DNA of 64,000 nucleotides, taken from the NCBI GenBank assembly GCA_948099385.1, contig CANUEZ040000165.1:8154001-8218000 (forward strand). The letters are read 5' to 3'. The position numbers and the translations under genes are program-made. The notes beneath the pieces were generated by a model, which saw only the letters and a program-made list of their open reading frames with translations, was not told the origin of the DNA and ran no database searches. How positions within the stretch are numbered: the first letter of the stretch is position 1; each line of letters opens with the position of its first letter. Below are positions 28,985 through 40,956 of the stretch, in pieces. Source of the stretch: Fasciola hepatica (lineage: Eukaryota > Platyhelminthes > Trematoda > Plagiorchiida > Fasciolidae).

Positions 28985-29570
28985 CTGTATGTGCTTGCGT
29001 GAGTGTGCGTGTGTATGACGTAATCGCAGCTACCTTCACATATGCAAAAGACATACCAGTAATTTCAACAAAACCAAATTGAGAACAGTCACATGTTTGG
29101 TAGGGGTTGCGGGACATAGCGTGCAACGGGTTTGTGCGTATGTGTCTGAATGTAAAATGGAGTCACATGTACCACCACATACCAAAAAAGGGTTTTTCTG
29201 CAACGTCAATGAAAGACTGTGAGCACTGTAACGTGTCTGACGGGGACCGTGTGGCACAAACAAGTAAAATGTGGGAGTGTTTGTGCGTGCCCTAAGCTCC
29301 GCTACTTCTACATATGCAAAAGGCATTCGGTAACGTCAACAAAAAACCAACGACGAACACTGTCACATGTTTGATAGGGGTTGCGGGACATAGCATGCAT
29401 AGAATATTTGTGTGTGTGTTTGAATGTACAATGGAATTGCATTTATCACCACATATCGGAAAAAACCTTCTGTAACGTCAACAAAAGACTGTGAGCACTG
29501 TAACGAGTTTGACGGAGAAAATATGGTATAACGAGTACAATGTAGGTAAGTGTGCTTCGGAGTGTATGAT
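28985..29570. repeat. About 275-bp tandem repeats in BEL1 3' UTR
   Basis: Two full units and a partial one. Landmarks recur at a spacing of 272-275 bp: acatatgcaaaag at 29039 and 29311, gggttgcgggacatagc at 29104 and 29378. Divergence is about 10-15 percent by eye. They lie between the integrase end and the polypurine tract. Most of this block is absent from BEL4, which is deleted from here into gag/protease. Confidence 0.8.
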
Positions 29571-29649
29571 GGTTCGATACTTCAGTTTGTCGTGATTGCG
29601 CCCATACATGAGGTTTCTTTAAGCACCTCGAAGACAAGTGAGAAATGGT

Positions 29650-30958
29650 CTACTGGGCCTCGGGGTTATCAGCTCCTCCGTCTTCGCTCTCGAGTAGGTT
29701 AATACTGCGTATGTCACGAATGAGCACTCCGTTAGCTGTCTTCACCTTCACAGTTCTTATCATTTCGTCAGTGCTTTTGATGGTTTCCGTAACTACTCCC
29801 AAAGACCAAGCGCTGAAATGTGCGCGTTCGTCGGCGATCATAACCACATCCCCAACTTTGAATGATCTTGTTTTCACCAGCCATTTCTGTCGAGTCTGCA
29901 AAGCCGGTAGGTACTCCCGCAGCCATCGCCTCCAGAAGACCTTGGCCAGGTAGTTCGCCTGCTTCCATGCGTGGAGGTAGCTCCCACGAAGGTTTACCGG
30001 CCCTTGGAAACCCTCGTTCGACCTTAACGTCAATAAGTCGTTCGGGGTGAGCGCCAGGTGGGTGGGGTCGCCGTTCATTACTGGAACCAGGACGCGGTTG
30101 TTCTGAATTCTCTCCACCGTCTGGCAGACCGGATCATGCGTTCCCATACGCCGCCTCGGTGGCTGGCCTGTGTGGGGTTGAAGCGACATCGTGTACCGTA
30201 GGCCACGGTTCGATCTTGCAGTTCGTCCCTGTTTATGTTCTTGTGCCAACGCTGCAATTCCCAATGGGCGCCCACAAAGTTCGATCCATTATCTGAGTAT
30301 ATATCTGCCGGTACGCCTCTCCGGTTGATAAATCTTTGCAAGGCCCGTAGAAACGAATCGGTCGTCATCGAATGTGCGATCTCTATGTGTACCGCACTTG
30401 ATCCACAAGGGACCGAAATAGTCCGACCCGGTGTCACTGAACGGCCACCAGCCCGTAGTCACCCTGCATTCTGGTAAAGGGGGCCATGTGTTGTTTGCCC
30501 GCCGTGGCATTGCGTATCCAACATTGCACACACCGTCGGATTACGCGTTTTACAGTCTCTCGTCCTCTCAACAACCAAAGGCGCTTTCGGATGACGCTCG
30601 TCACGTGACTTTCCCCGGCATGTCCCTCCACGGCGTGGACGTGTTGGATCACTGGCTCTACTACAGGTTGTCTCGCAGGCAGCAGTATAGGATACTTCGT
30701 GTCGAAGCTCGGGTGGGCGTTGGTCAGCCTACCATCCACCCGCAGCAGTCCATCAATGAGTTTGGGATTTAGACGCTTCAATTCGCCTCTTGGAGATGAT
30801 ATTTCTTTAATGGTCGATCCCACTGCTTCCGCCCTCTCGAGTTCTCGGGCGAAAGCCTCGCATTGTATCATTCTGAAAATGTCGTATTCGGCAGCTTGTA
30901 GCTCATCGGGACTTATCGGGCCGACCAGTATCCGGCCTGAGGGCCGTAGCCCTTTCAT
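29650..30958 (-). pseudogene. BEL1 integrase
   Basis: In order on the minus strand: zinc-binding region with HVHAVEGHAGESHV and CVQCW (about 30540-30650); catalytic core with IAHSMTTDSFL, IYSDNGSNFVGAH and GGVWERMIRSARR, supplying two of the DDE acidic residues; C-terminal region with ALTPNDLL and SWSLGVV-like chromatin/DNA-binding sequence ending at 29650. The parts are in overlapping but different frames, so at least two frameshifts break it. It would catalyse cDNA insertion if intact. Confidence 0.9.
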
Positions 30959-30985
30959 GACTAGTAAATGTCTTTCGACCCTGGC

Positions 30986-31669
30986 TCACCAGACTAACGC
31001 ACGAAGTGTCTTCATCCAGGACGAGAACCTGACCAATCGCGGTAGAATGGATGTAGCTTCAAAGACGTCGGCCGCTGTCACTATGCCTTTGATCTCCAGT
31101 TCTACTTCCGTAGGGGGTTTCAATTCGAACACGGGCCAGTCCTGTTTAGGTAAGTGCAGGAAGTTTGGCCTTTTCGTCCACGTGTCTAGTTGCCTGAAGT
31201 TGTTCGCACCTCGGGAGCACAGGTCGGCCGGATTATCGCCAGGCCTGACATGACTCCACTGGTGCGTGGCCGATTCATCGTGGATAATCGTGAGCCGGTT
31301 AGCAACGAAAGTACTAAACAGGCTCCGGACGTTGTTGATATAGTAAAGTACTATCGTTGAATCCGTCCAGAAGCTCACCGACCAAATGTAGAGATCGAAA
31401 CATCTCTTCACAGCTTGCACGACCCTGACTGCCAACACGGCTGCAATGAGTTCAAGGCGTGGGATCGAGGCCGACTTCAGTGGAACAACACGGGCTTTAG
31501 CGAACAGGATCCTCGTGGTATATTGTCCATCTCCTGTGCACCATCGTTCGTATACCACAGCTCCATAACTGACTTTGGATGCATAGGAAAAAGCATATAG
31601 TTCTCCAGTCCGCGTTGTATGGCCAGGAATCAAACATCGTGGAATCCTAATGTCCCCGAATTTCTTCAA
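30986..31669 (-). pseudogene. BEL1 RNase H domain
   Basis: A 227-codon open frame with SYASKVSYGAVVY at the start, IPRLELIAAVLAV (the conserved Glu helix), FWTDSTIVLYYI (Asp) and NPADLCSRGA. This is the BEL/Pao type RNase H that degrades RNA in RNA-DNA hybrids during replication. The frame itself is intact but belongs to a broken polyprotein. Confidence 0.9.
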
Positions 31670-31674
31670 GGTGT

Positions 31675-32370
31675 TTAAAAATTATTCCAGTTCAGCCGGT
31701 CCCCTCGGTCCAGTGACTGGTCCAAATCAACTTTCTTGCGGCACAGCCGCTGCAGCAAGAACTTTCCGGGTAGCGGCCATGGTGAGACGACACCCAGCGG
31801 GTCGAACAAACTTGAGACGGCAGATAGTATGCCTCGAAGGGTTTCAGACAACTCGGGAACGTTTAGCTCGAAAACAAAGTCGTCTGTTTCCGCGTCCCAT
31901 TGCATTCCTAAAGTGCTTTCGATAGGAAGTGGAGAGCCGTCCAAATCTCTTACCCTTTCGGCCTTTTCGTGATACGGAATGACCTTCGGCACTTCGGAAG
32001 CTTTTGACATCTATTTTGTTAGATGGAAGCCGCTTTCTTCTAGCAACCTTGTCAGGCCTCCGAACTGCGCTAGAGCCGATTCTATACCATTGAATGATCC
32101 AAGGTAGACGTCAACGGAGAAGTTCCAGCTGACGCTATCTACCACCGACCCATGGACTAGACCTCCATGTTTGTTCGCAGCATCCCGAAGGGCGTAGTTC
32201 GCACAAAATGGTGACGATATATCTCCTAAGGGGTGGACGATCATCCTATAGTTTACCACTGCCTTTTCCCGGTCGTTCTCTTCCCACCACAGGAAACGCA
32301 ACGTTTCTTGTTCTCCTACTGGTATTTTTACCTGATGAAACGTTTTCCTAATGTCGGCGGACAAGGCCAC
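31675..32370 (-). pseudogene. BEL1 reverse transcriptase, incomplete
   Basis: The preserved part starts at ALSADIRKTFHQVKI and includes SSPFCANYALRDAA. The catalytic box that reads YVDD in BEL2 and BEL3 is SVDV here, removing the second Asp. The region before ALSADI, about 290 residues in the related BEL2 layout, is missing: the upstream frame runs from protease-linker FYGPS straight into this point. The last part (TLRGILSAVSSLFDPLGVV) is the RT-RNase H connection. Confidence 0.88.
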
Positions 32371-33674
32371 TCTCCAACACTCTGAAACGTACCCCTGATG
32401 GACCGTAAAACATCCATCCCAGAGCCGTGCTAACGGCGTAAGGTGCCTGGCGGTCGCTCACTCTCCGGTCAAGTACCCAAAGCGCCTCTGGCACGTCGCA
32501 GCCGATCAGGAGATCCACTTCATCATCTTCCCAGTCTACAACGGTTACACCCTGTAGGTGGGGCCACCTAGTCAGGATTGCGTTCACCGACCTTGGTGGT
32601 CGTATGGGGGGATCATCTAACGTGAATGTCTTTGTTGGTTCGATTTGCTCGTTAGTGTCTAAAGAGATGTGTTGCAACCCCAACCTGCCGGCAGCCACTA
32701 CTTGTGTTCCGACCACAATGCTCACTGCTGACGACGTTGCACCTCTAGCGAGTCGGTGTTCTCCGCAAACCACCCTTTCCTAGGAATTGCGTCAGATCCA
32801 CTGTCGACGAAAGCCAACGCTTTGACCACCCCAGTTGGGGTCACTACTCCCACGGAAACTACGCCTAAACGTACTGGTTTACTGGCAGACCGCGACGTTG
32901 AACAAATAGCGCTGGGATTGGTACACGCCTCGGGTGAAGTTACTCTCGCCGGGTGCAGCAAACGATGGTGTCTGCCCGTGCAGCCCTCGTAACCACATCG
33001 ATTCCTTGTCCTACAGGCTGCTGCCCGGTGCGTGGTGTTGAGACAGATAAAACATGCTCCTGCCATCCTCGCCATTCCCCACCGTTCGTCTATTGTGGCG
33101 TTGCCGAACTTGGGGCATTCTGGTAGGCCATAGATAGTACCACAGGATCTGCAATTGGGTTGCGCAGTAGCATCTCGTGAAATGGCATGAGCATTGGTCC
33201 AAGTCTGGTATTTTAGATGTTCCCGTGCAGGGGTTTGGGCTTGGCTAGTACTGGGCTTGTTTGCTCGGTTGCTGTCCCGGATGAGTCAGCCGAATCTGCT
33301 GTCAGCTATCTTTGTTTGCCTGTCCAAGTATTCGGTCAGGTCTTCGAAGTTAGCCTCCCGGTCGCTTCGGCTTATCCGTTCTGCTTCTTCCGCCCACCGA
33401 CCCTGTAGTTCGGGAGAGAGGTGACGGACTATGTTTTCAAAATTGTGCACGGCATCTGAGTCAGCCCTGTGACTATTGAGCAGTTTTGCATCTTAATCAC
33501 CAGGTCGGCCATTGTGTAGACGTCGCCCTCGGTTCTCCTTGCCTCTACCATCACGTCCTCTATTAGGTTACGGGCTACTTTTAACGGTTGGCCAAACAAG
33601 TCCCTTAGAATCTTCCTCGCTCTTGTGTAGCCTTGTTCCGGGTCGAGCATGGTACACCCTTCGATAGCTTCCCT
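32371..33674 (-). pseudogene. BEL1 gag C-terminal part, CCHC knuckle and protease
   Basis: Minus-strand order: gag (DPEQGYTRARKILRDLFGQP, to about 33430), then RWAEEAERISRSDREA, then CCHC knuckle CFICLNTTHRAAAC (about 33000-33060), then the aspartic protease site AFVDSGSD (about 32800), then EVDLLIGCDVPEALWVLDRR. Frameshifts occur near 33430 and 32770. It is homologous to BEL4 48230-49310. The right end (33674) is the BEL2 insertion site. Confidence 0.9.
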
Positions 33675-34058
33675 TGTGGCGAACATGCATGGAAATCCTC
33701 CCTAGCCATTGTCATATACTTGTATTGTTGAGTCTCTCCTCTTTATTTTATTGACCCTGGCACAAATACAACATGCATCAACCACTGCACCTCAACATTT
33801 GTTTATATTTTGCTCGCGTGAAGTGGCATAATTTTGTCTCGAACCTGGACTGCCGCGACGGTGGTACCTGACATTGGCATTTGTTTAACTCTGGTCCTCG
33901 TTGTTAGACGTTGTGGCCGCACAGTTGAGGTTTGTATGTATTTATATGCGTATAGCGTGATAATCCAGTAACGCAGAAACTACGAATCAATCTTGTTCTG
34001 GTTTTGGGATTCGTGTTGAATTGGCTACGCATTGCACAGAGTCGGAATAATCGTTACA
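33675..34058 (+). repeat. BEL2 5' LTR
   Basis: 384 bp. It begins TGTGGCGAACATGCATGG and ends AATCGTTACA. It is identical to the 3' LTR in the core by eye, with about eight differences confined to the ends. Confidence 0.94.
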
Positions 34059-34068
34059 GTGCTCAACT

Positions 34069-34080
34069 TGGAATGACCAG
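34069..34080 (+). promoter_or_regulatory. Candidate primer binding site of BEL2
   Basis: TGGAATGACCAG begins 10 bases after the 5' LTR. BEL3 has TGGAATCTCCGC at the same distance, and BEL1 has TGGAACGAG 17 bases after its LTR. The TGG start fits pairing with a tRNA CCA end; the tRNA is not identified. Confidence 0.4.
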
Positions 34081-34097
34081 GAGGAAGTCAATCTGAA

Positions 34098-34832
34098 ATG
34101 CCAAGAAGAGGACACAGAAAAACCGAAGCTGGTGAGGAAGTAACCCGGCAAGTCCCTGGGGTATTTTTGGGTGATACTGATTCCATAGACATTGCTAGGT
34201 TTGCTAGTCCTGTCAGTGCTATTTCATGTACCTCAGCTAGCGGTATGCAATATAGAGGTTAAGATATCTTTCGATTGAGAATAGCTGAATTAAGAACCCA
34301 GCTTAGGCAGGCTAAGGAAGAAGCGGAATCTGCCAGGAAAGGTCAACTCCAGAGATGAAAGCGAGAGGCGGCTTTGGAGATCACAGAGCATACGGCCAGT
34401 CAGCCCATCAGTTCCGTGGAACGATCAAAGTCGAATTGTACCAGTGTGAACCACGCTATTGACTTACCAAGAGTGGAAATGTCCCCATTCGACGGAAGCG
34501 CAGAACAGTACTGTAAGTTCGTTAAACAGTACGAGAACTTTGTGAAAAGGAGAGTATCCGATCCAGGACGGAGATTCTTGTATTTGCTAAATTACTGTCG
34601 TGTAAGAGCCAGGGAAGAAGTCGGCGGGTGCTCAATGCTGGATCCCCAAGAAGGTTACACTCGGACTCGTGAAATCCTGAAAGACCTATTTGGGCAGCCA
34701 TTTAAAGTCACCCGGAATTTGATCGATGATGTACTATCAGAGACAAAACGTTCCGATTGTGAGTCGGGCTCTCTAGCCATCCTGGTGATGAAAATGCAGA
34801 ACTGCAGCATCGCACCGAATCACCTAGATTAG
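34098..34832 (+). pseudogene. BEL2 gag, N-terminal part
   Basis: Starts ATG at 34098 (MPRRGHRKTEAGEEVTR), followed by VPGVFLGDTDSIDI, which is nearly the BEL3 sequence. In-frame stops occur near 34260 and 34358; the frame is then open from 34374 with IDLPRVEMSPFDGSAEQYC and DPQEGYTRTREILKDLFGQP. It ends at a stop at 34832. It would form the capsid of the virus-like particle. Confidence 0.88.
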
Positions 34833-34871
34833 TGATCAGACCCGAACGCACTGCACACACTGGAGACCATA

Positions 34872-35657
34872 TTGTGCAGTTTACCCACAGAACAACAGGG
34901 TAGATGGGCCGAGGAAGCCGAAGGGATCAGCAGATTTAAGCAGGAAACCACGTTTGAAGACCTGATGCAGTTTATGGACCGTCACGCACGAATAGCAAAC
35001 AGTCGTTTGGGCCAACTTGTGCGCGAGACGAGCAAGTTACCTAGGGCTAAGACGAAGCAAACATGGACCAGGGAACTAAGTAGATGCCAACCATGGGCGA
35101 ACACACAAGCATTATCTCGCGAAGGTAAAAGCTTGTCAGTGTGGGAAGCTTGTGGGGCGCCTCATCGCCTAGCGGAATGCCCTCGCCTCCGCAACGTAGA
35201 CGTTGACGAACGATGGGAAATGGCTGAGAGACTAAGCGCGTGCTTCGTCTGTCTCAACGATTCACATCGAGCAGCGATTTGCCGAACGAAAACCAATTGT
35301 ACTCAGGATGGGGGCCATTGGAAGCACCATTACCTATTTCACAAAGGCCAGAATTTGAATGCAAAAAGAAACCCGAAGCCAAGTGTGGTCTGCTCAGTGT
35401 CTCGCTCCACTAACAAGCCCAGTTGCCTGGAGGTAATAGCAGTCAGCGTAGAAACCTCAGTTGGGGTTATAAGAGCGTTGGCCTTCGTAGATAGTGGCTC
35501 GGATACCACACTAGTACGGAAGGAGTTTGCAGAGAGATATGGGATCAGAGGGAAGCGATCTTCATTAGCAGTGAGCACAGGGAGTGGCGCCAAGATCATC
35601 CAATCGACCAAACTGCACCTACAACTCGTTTCCTTGGTCAACAACGATAGAGCATAA
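34872..35657 (+). pseudogene. BEL2 gag knuckle and aspartic protease
   Basis: 261 codons open: RWAEEAEGISRFKQETTFED, then CCHC knuckle CFVCLNDSHRAAIC (residues about 120-133), then protease site ALAFVDSGSDTTLV (about 202-215). A stop at 35657 separates it from the continuation at 35691-35882 (EIDLLIGCDLPEAHWVLDQR). The domain order is normal for BEL/Pao. Confidence 0.9.
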
Positions 35658-36047
35658 ACCCTAGAAGCATTCACCATAAAGGACCTACCGATGAGGGCAT
35701 CTCAATCAGTGCAATCGATTTTGACTCGGTGGCTGCATCTCGACGGGGTTACGATCGGGGAGTGGCGGAATAACGAAATTGATCTGCTGATCGGTTGTGA
35801 CCTACCGGAAGCGCACTGGGTCCTGGATCAAAGAATAGAAAGCCGCAAAGCACCCTATGCAGTACGCACTATATTCGGCTAAGCTTTATATGATAGTACA
35901 GACGGAAGATGAGGCAAACAAATCCAAATCAGTTGCACGTCGGTGGAAACGACGAACATTGAACAGGCATTCTAACAACTGCATAACACCGAATTCGCTG
36001 ACCTGACCATTGATAGAGATGCCCCTTCATGAGAAGATAGGGCGGCT

Positions 36048-36931
36048 TTGAAAATGGTAGCCGAGAACGTCAAGTGTGCAATAGGTCGTTCCGAGGTTCC
36101 TGTCCCGTGGAGACCCAACATGAAACCCATGCCAAGCAGCCGAGAAATGGCTCCGAAAAGATTATGCTTTCTCAAAACCAGGCTAATTCGTGAACCACAA
36201 TTAGGGATAGAATACACGCGAGCCATGCATCATAAAATCGACTTGGGTTATATAGAAAGAGTGGATACAGAGGTTATCAGCGGAAATTTTCGTTGGTACC
36301 TACCTCGTCACCCGGTCGTGAACCCATAGAAACCAGGGAAGGTCAGAGTGGTTCTTGACTGTGCCGCGAAATGTCAGGGTGTGTCACTCAACGACAATGT
36401 ACTACAGATCCGGACTGGACAACACCACTAGTCGAGGTTTTATGTCGTTTTCGGCTAGGAAAAGTGGCCGTCTCTGCGGACAAACGTGAAATGTTTCTAC
36501 AAGTGAAGATGCATGTTAAAGATAGGGACGCCTTTCGTCTTCTCTGGTGACCTGAAAATGAAGCAAATCGCGCACCTAAAGAGTACAGAGTGAACGGTCA
36601 TCCCTTCGGGATGGTATCGTCCCCTTTTTGTGCTAATTTTGCCCTCCGGGAAACCCTTAGGCGTTTCGGCGGTTCCAGCAGTTTGCTAGGAAGAGCAATG
36701 GACCACTTCTACGTGGACGATTTTTTGTGCTCCTTTGATGATCCAAATACTGCTATTCCTTATATGACCGAACCGATCGCCATTCTAAAGGCCGGGGGAT
36801 TCAGCCTCACTAAGTGGACTTCAAACAGCCAGAAGGTGCTCAATGTTATCCCAAAGTCCGAGAAAATGGAATGTACGAGAAAGCTTTTGGGATCCTCTTC
36901 ACAAACGGAGTGCACTCTTGGTCTTCAGTGA
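36048..36931 (+). pseudogene. BEL2 reverse transcriptase
   Basis: N-terminal RT at 36048-36329 (REMAPKRLCFLKTRLIREPQ, FRWYLPRHPVVNP), then stop codons and degenerate sequence, then a second frame at 36590-36931 with HPFGMVSSPFCANFALRE and an intact FYVDDFLCSF catalytic box. The piece absent from BEL1 is present here, which is how the BEL1 deletion was recognised. Confidence 0.9.
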
Positions 36932-37691
36932 AAACCCAGTGTTGACGAATTCATTTTCACTCTGGACATACCCAAACGACCAGTCACACGGAGGAATCCT
37001 ATCATCAGGCTCAAGCCTATATGACCCCCTAGGATTCGTTTTGCCATGGTTGTTACCGGGAAATTGCTCGTTGCAGTCGCTGTGCCAGAGAGGGACGGGT
37101 TGAGACGAACCTCTCCAGGGTGACGACGGTAAGCGATGACGCGACTGACTGGACAGCCTGCAACAACTTGGGGAGATCAAAATACAAAGGTGCTTAACAG
37201 GAATCAAGTGCACAAACGACGCCCAACTCCACTTACTTTCCGATGCATAAGAAATGGGCTACGGGATAGTTGCTTACGGCTGCTGGAAGGACGCAAATGG
37301 TGGGCGGCACAGCGAGATACTATTCGCAAAGGCCAGAGTGGCTCCAAAGAAAACGGTGTCGATTCCAAGGCTGGAACTGACGGCAGCAGTACTGGCCGTG
37401 AAAGCCACGACGCTGATTAAGAGATGCTTCGATTGGATAAACTGGAAGCCAAACCTTGAGACGGACTCAGCCACGGTACTTCATTACATAAACAACATTG
37501 CCACTCGTTTTAACACCTTCGTGGCCAACAGACTCACTATAATCCACGAGTCGACTAAAACCGATCAATGGCACTATGTACAATCCGCCAGTAACCCGGC
37601 CGACGTCTGCTCAAGGGGCCTGAAAACACTAGAAAGGTTGCGGATGTGGACAATTGGACCGGACCTCCTAACTGCAGCAAAAGAGTTGTGA
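36932..37691 (+). pseudogene. BEL2 RT connection and RNase H
   Basis: SSLYDPLGFVLPWLLPGN near 37012-37065 marks the connection. From 37254 a clean frame gives IPRLELTAAVLAVKA, ETDSATVLHYINN and NPADVCSRGLK, the RNase H core with acidic residues present. A frameshift lies between about 37100 and 37250. Confidence 0.9.
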
Positions 37692-37806
37692 CCAACACTA
37701 TTAATACCTAAGGCTGATGATGGCGACGTCGAGACTAAAAGACTGATACTGGCTACAAACTCACGGAAGCGTAGGCCTAATAGAAAATCTGTGCCAATTT
37801 CCCAAC

Positions 37807-39131
37807 TTGACAAAAATGTTAAGAGCCGTGGTCTGGTGGATACGATACAAAGTACTCTTATTGATTGTGAGAGGCGCAAGACCACATAACACATTGAGTG
37901 TGGGGACGATACTATCGGGCGAGCTGAACCAAGCCGAACTCGACGTTCTAAGCCCACTGCGACTAGAAGCTTTCCTATTCGAGGCCCGCGAGCTAGCCAG
38001 GATAGATGATAACACCAAAGAAAGCAGGCTGTTGCACAGCGGTATCCGAAGACTAAACCCCATGCGAACCAACGGACTACGGATAGTTGGAGGGCGGCTT
38101 ACAAATTCAAATCTAGAGTACGAAACAAAACACCCCATAATAAACCCTGGTGACCACTACATTACGAGATGCCTGATAGACCATGTACATCGAGAAGAGG
38201 GACAAGCAGGTTTGAATCACCTATTGAACAATATACGTTGACGATTTTAGGTGACAAAGGGACCAGCGACGGTCAAGCGAGTCATAGGCAACTGCCTCAC
38301 TTGTCGTCGCCGGAGTGCGGTAGCAGGCCAACAAATGATGGCCCCCTTCCAGCCGTAAGAGTTCAACCGGGATGGTGCCCGTTTGTGGAAATTGGCGTCG
38401 ATTGCTTTGGCCCGTTACTTGTACGACAGCAAAGGAGCGCCCAAAAGAAGTGTGGCTGCCTGATAACATGTTTACAATCCAGAGCAGTTCATCTTGAAGT
38501 AGTGCGTAATATGACCACTGATTCATTTCTAATGGCCCTTCAAAGGTTCATCGCGAGGCGGGGCGTCCCCAATAATGCATACTCAGACAATGGCTCGAAC
38601 TTCGTTGGGGCTCATAAGGAGTTAGAGGAATGGCGGAGCCGCCTGGAGCACGCCAAAATACAAAACAAGACCGTAGCAAAGGTGATAGAATGGCACCTCA
38701 ACCCACCTTATGCCAGTCATCGTGGTGGAGTTTGGGAAAGGCTTATACGATCGGCTAGGAAAATACTCACGGCCCTGACCTCACAATAGAACCTCGATGA
38801 CGAGACGTTGGCTACTTTACTGACAGAAGTAGGACGCATACTGAACAACAGACCCCTGGTACCGATCGTCCCAGACCCGGAAGGCGAATCGGCACTCACC
38901 CCCAAAGACTTATTAGTACATGGGTCAAACCTAGGAGCAACCACACCGAAAACTCTGCGTGGAACGTATATCGTTGGATGGAAACAAGTGAACCACCTGT
39001 CACAGGCTTTCTGGAAACGATGGACGAGGGGGTACTTACCTACACTGCAACTTCGACAAAAGTGGATCTCCAAACAGAGTTCGTTTAGACGTGGCGAAAT
39101 GTTCATCCTCGTGGAGAGCCACTTACATTAA
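37807..39131 (+). pseudogene. BEL2 integrase
   Basis: The first frame (37807-38241) carries the zinc-binding HVHREEGQAGLNHLL. The second (38169-38789) carries the catalytic core, including IGVDCFGPLLV, AYSDNGSNFVGAHKEL and GGVWERLIRSARK. The third (38808-39131) has the C-terminal region with ALTPKDLL and FWKRWTRGYLPTLQLRQKW. Frame changes near 38230 and a stop at 38789 break it. Confidence 0.9.
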
Positions 39132-40017
39132 GACGATTGGCCGGTTGGAGTGATCAAGGACTGCCGTACAGAAATCGATGGCCTCGTGCGCACGGTGCTG
39201 GTGAGAACAAACAAAAGAGAAGTGCTGCGAGATATTCGTAAGATATGTCTGCTTGAAGGTGACAGTGGCGAGGGCTGAGTCGACGGTACAGACCATGCTA
39301 TATCCATGTATGCTGATACCAGATGAAGCCGAATTCATTTATTTATTCCTAATGGACTCTCCCGTAGGACCCAACCCTTCACACAATCCTCGAAGTATAT
39401 TTGTGCTTAATTTCATGCGGTGTTCACGATTTACTATGGAGTTAGTTGCCCAAACCTTAGTTTATCACAGGACACGACATTGTTTGTGAAGTAGCGAAGA
39501 CGCTTGAACAAGCACTTACTGACCGTTTGTAAAATTATCTCTTCTCCCTTGACTTATTTTTATTATTATTCAACCAGTGTGCAAGAGTATATAAGTGGTG
39601 AGTCGAACATACTTCTTATTTGATAACAACACACGTTGACCCCCTGATGTTCGAGTAACCTGTAGCCATCTCTATTTTTCATCGCGAATCCTCAATCTTC
39701 ATCTTGCCACGTACTTTACTCTTGTTCAGGCAGCTTCTTCAACCACATTCCGTAATCTGTCTACGCATCCCAATCACATCGAAGCCCCCTTTTGTATACG
39801 GCTGATGTCATGTCATTCTCAGAAGAAACCCTGAGACGTCGAAAGATGGCGCATTACCTCAAGAAGCCTGCTAGAGTGTCTGCGACTGGCCGACGATAGA
39901 CGAAATCCATAGCGACCTGCTTATGCACTGACTTAGGGCCTAGGTAGGTTAGGGCTAATCAGTACCCCTATTTACTCCTTGGATGTTGACCGTTTCATGG
40001 GAGGATTTGGTGAGCGG
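39132..40017 (+). other. BEL2 3' region and polypurine tract
   Basis: About 890 bp. The first 150 bp continue degenerate integrase C-terminal coding (VLRDIRKICLLEGD near 39220-39265). The rest shows no coding. The end, atgggaggatttggtgagcg (39997-40016), is the polypurine tract directly before the 3' LTR. Confidence 0.75.
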
Positions 40018-40401
40018 TGTAACGTACATGCGTGGAAATCCTCCCTAGCCATTGTCATATACTTGTATTGTTGAGTCTCTCCTCTTTATTTTATTGACCC
40101 TGGCACAAATACAACATGCATCAACCACTGCACCTCAACATTTGTTTATATTTTGCTCGCGTGAAGTGGCATAATTTTGTCTCGAACCTGGACTGCCGCG
40201 ACGGTGGTACCTGACATTGGCATTTGTTTAACTCTGGTCCTCGTTGTTAGACGTTGTGGCCGCACAGTTGAGGTTTGTATGTATTTATATGCGTATAGCG
40301 TGATAATCCAGTAACGCAGAAACTACGAATCAATCTTGTTCTGGTTTTGGGATTCGTGTTGAATTGGCTACGCGTTGCTCACAGTCGGAACAATCGTTAC
40401 A
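40018..40401 (+). repeat. BEL2 3' LTR
   Basis: 384 bp, TGTAACGTACATGCGTGG to CAATCGTTACA. The tips form a perfect inverted repeat (TGTAACG / CGTTACA). Confidence 0.94.
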
Positions 40402-40433
40402 TCTCTTGCTCGGCCTCGACAGTAGTGAGTCAG

Positions 40434-40916
40434 TTAATGAAGCCTTTGCCCTGAGTCGGTTACCTTATTTTCGACGAACGTCTCGAGCTGCTTGACAAAC
40501 TTGCAGTAGTGTTCAGATCGCCCGTCGAAAACCGTCAGTTCTACTCTTTGCAAATCGATAGTTGGTGTCTTATAGTCGGCGATCGGCGTGAAGTTTTCTA
40601 TTTTGTTATATCCTGATCTATCAAAAGTGTCGTAGTCTTTGGTCTCTGGCTCATGCTCTTTCTGTGTACACTTCTGTTCTGCTTCGTGGGCCCGTTGTCT
40701 AGCCGATAACAACCGTTGTTCTAGGTCTAATATCCTTAGCCTATATAGTTCGACATCCATACAATGCATAGTGCCCTCGGTAACATATGAACAAGCACTG
40801 ACAGGACCAGGCCATCTGACATTAGCTAAAGAATCAAAGGTACCCAAAACCTCCCCAGTGACTGGCCGTATTACTTTCTGTCCAGATTGCAATGTCTCTG
40901 ATCCTTTTCTTGGCAT
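40434..40916 (-). pseudogene. BEL1 gag N-terminal part
   Basis: Starts MPRKGSETLQSGQKV shortly after the 5' LTR, with a probable coiled coil (LRILDLEQRLLSARQRAHEA) and the BEL gag motif FDGRSEHYCKFVKQ. It ends at a stop at 40434, just before the BEL2 junction at 40402; the remaining gag is at 33674 and below. It closely matches the BEL4 gag start at 49815. Confidence 0.9.
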
Positions 40917-40956
40917 TTAGCGTTTTATTCTCGTTCCAAATTGATCTATTGAGTAT

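Larger units (their letters stand above)
33675..40401 (+). mobile_element. BEL2: full-length BEL/Pao element nested in BEL1 gag
   Basis: 6,727 bp with 384-bp LTRs. It is flanked by tccct (33670-33674) and tctct (40402-40406). The empty site in the related BEL4 at about 49300 reads agcttctcttgctcgg, so the original target was TCTCT, duplicated with one later change. It carries gag, CCHC/protease, RT, RNase H and integrase in order, all with stops or frameshifts. BEL3 is the same family. Confidence 0.95.
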
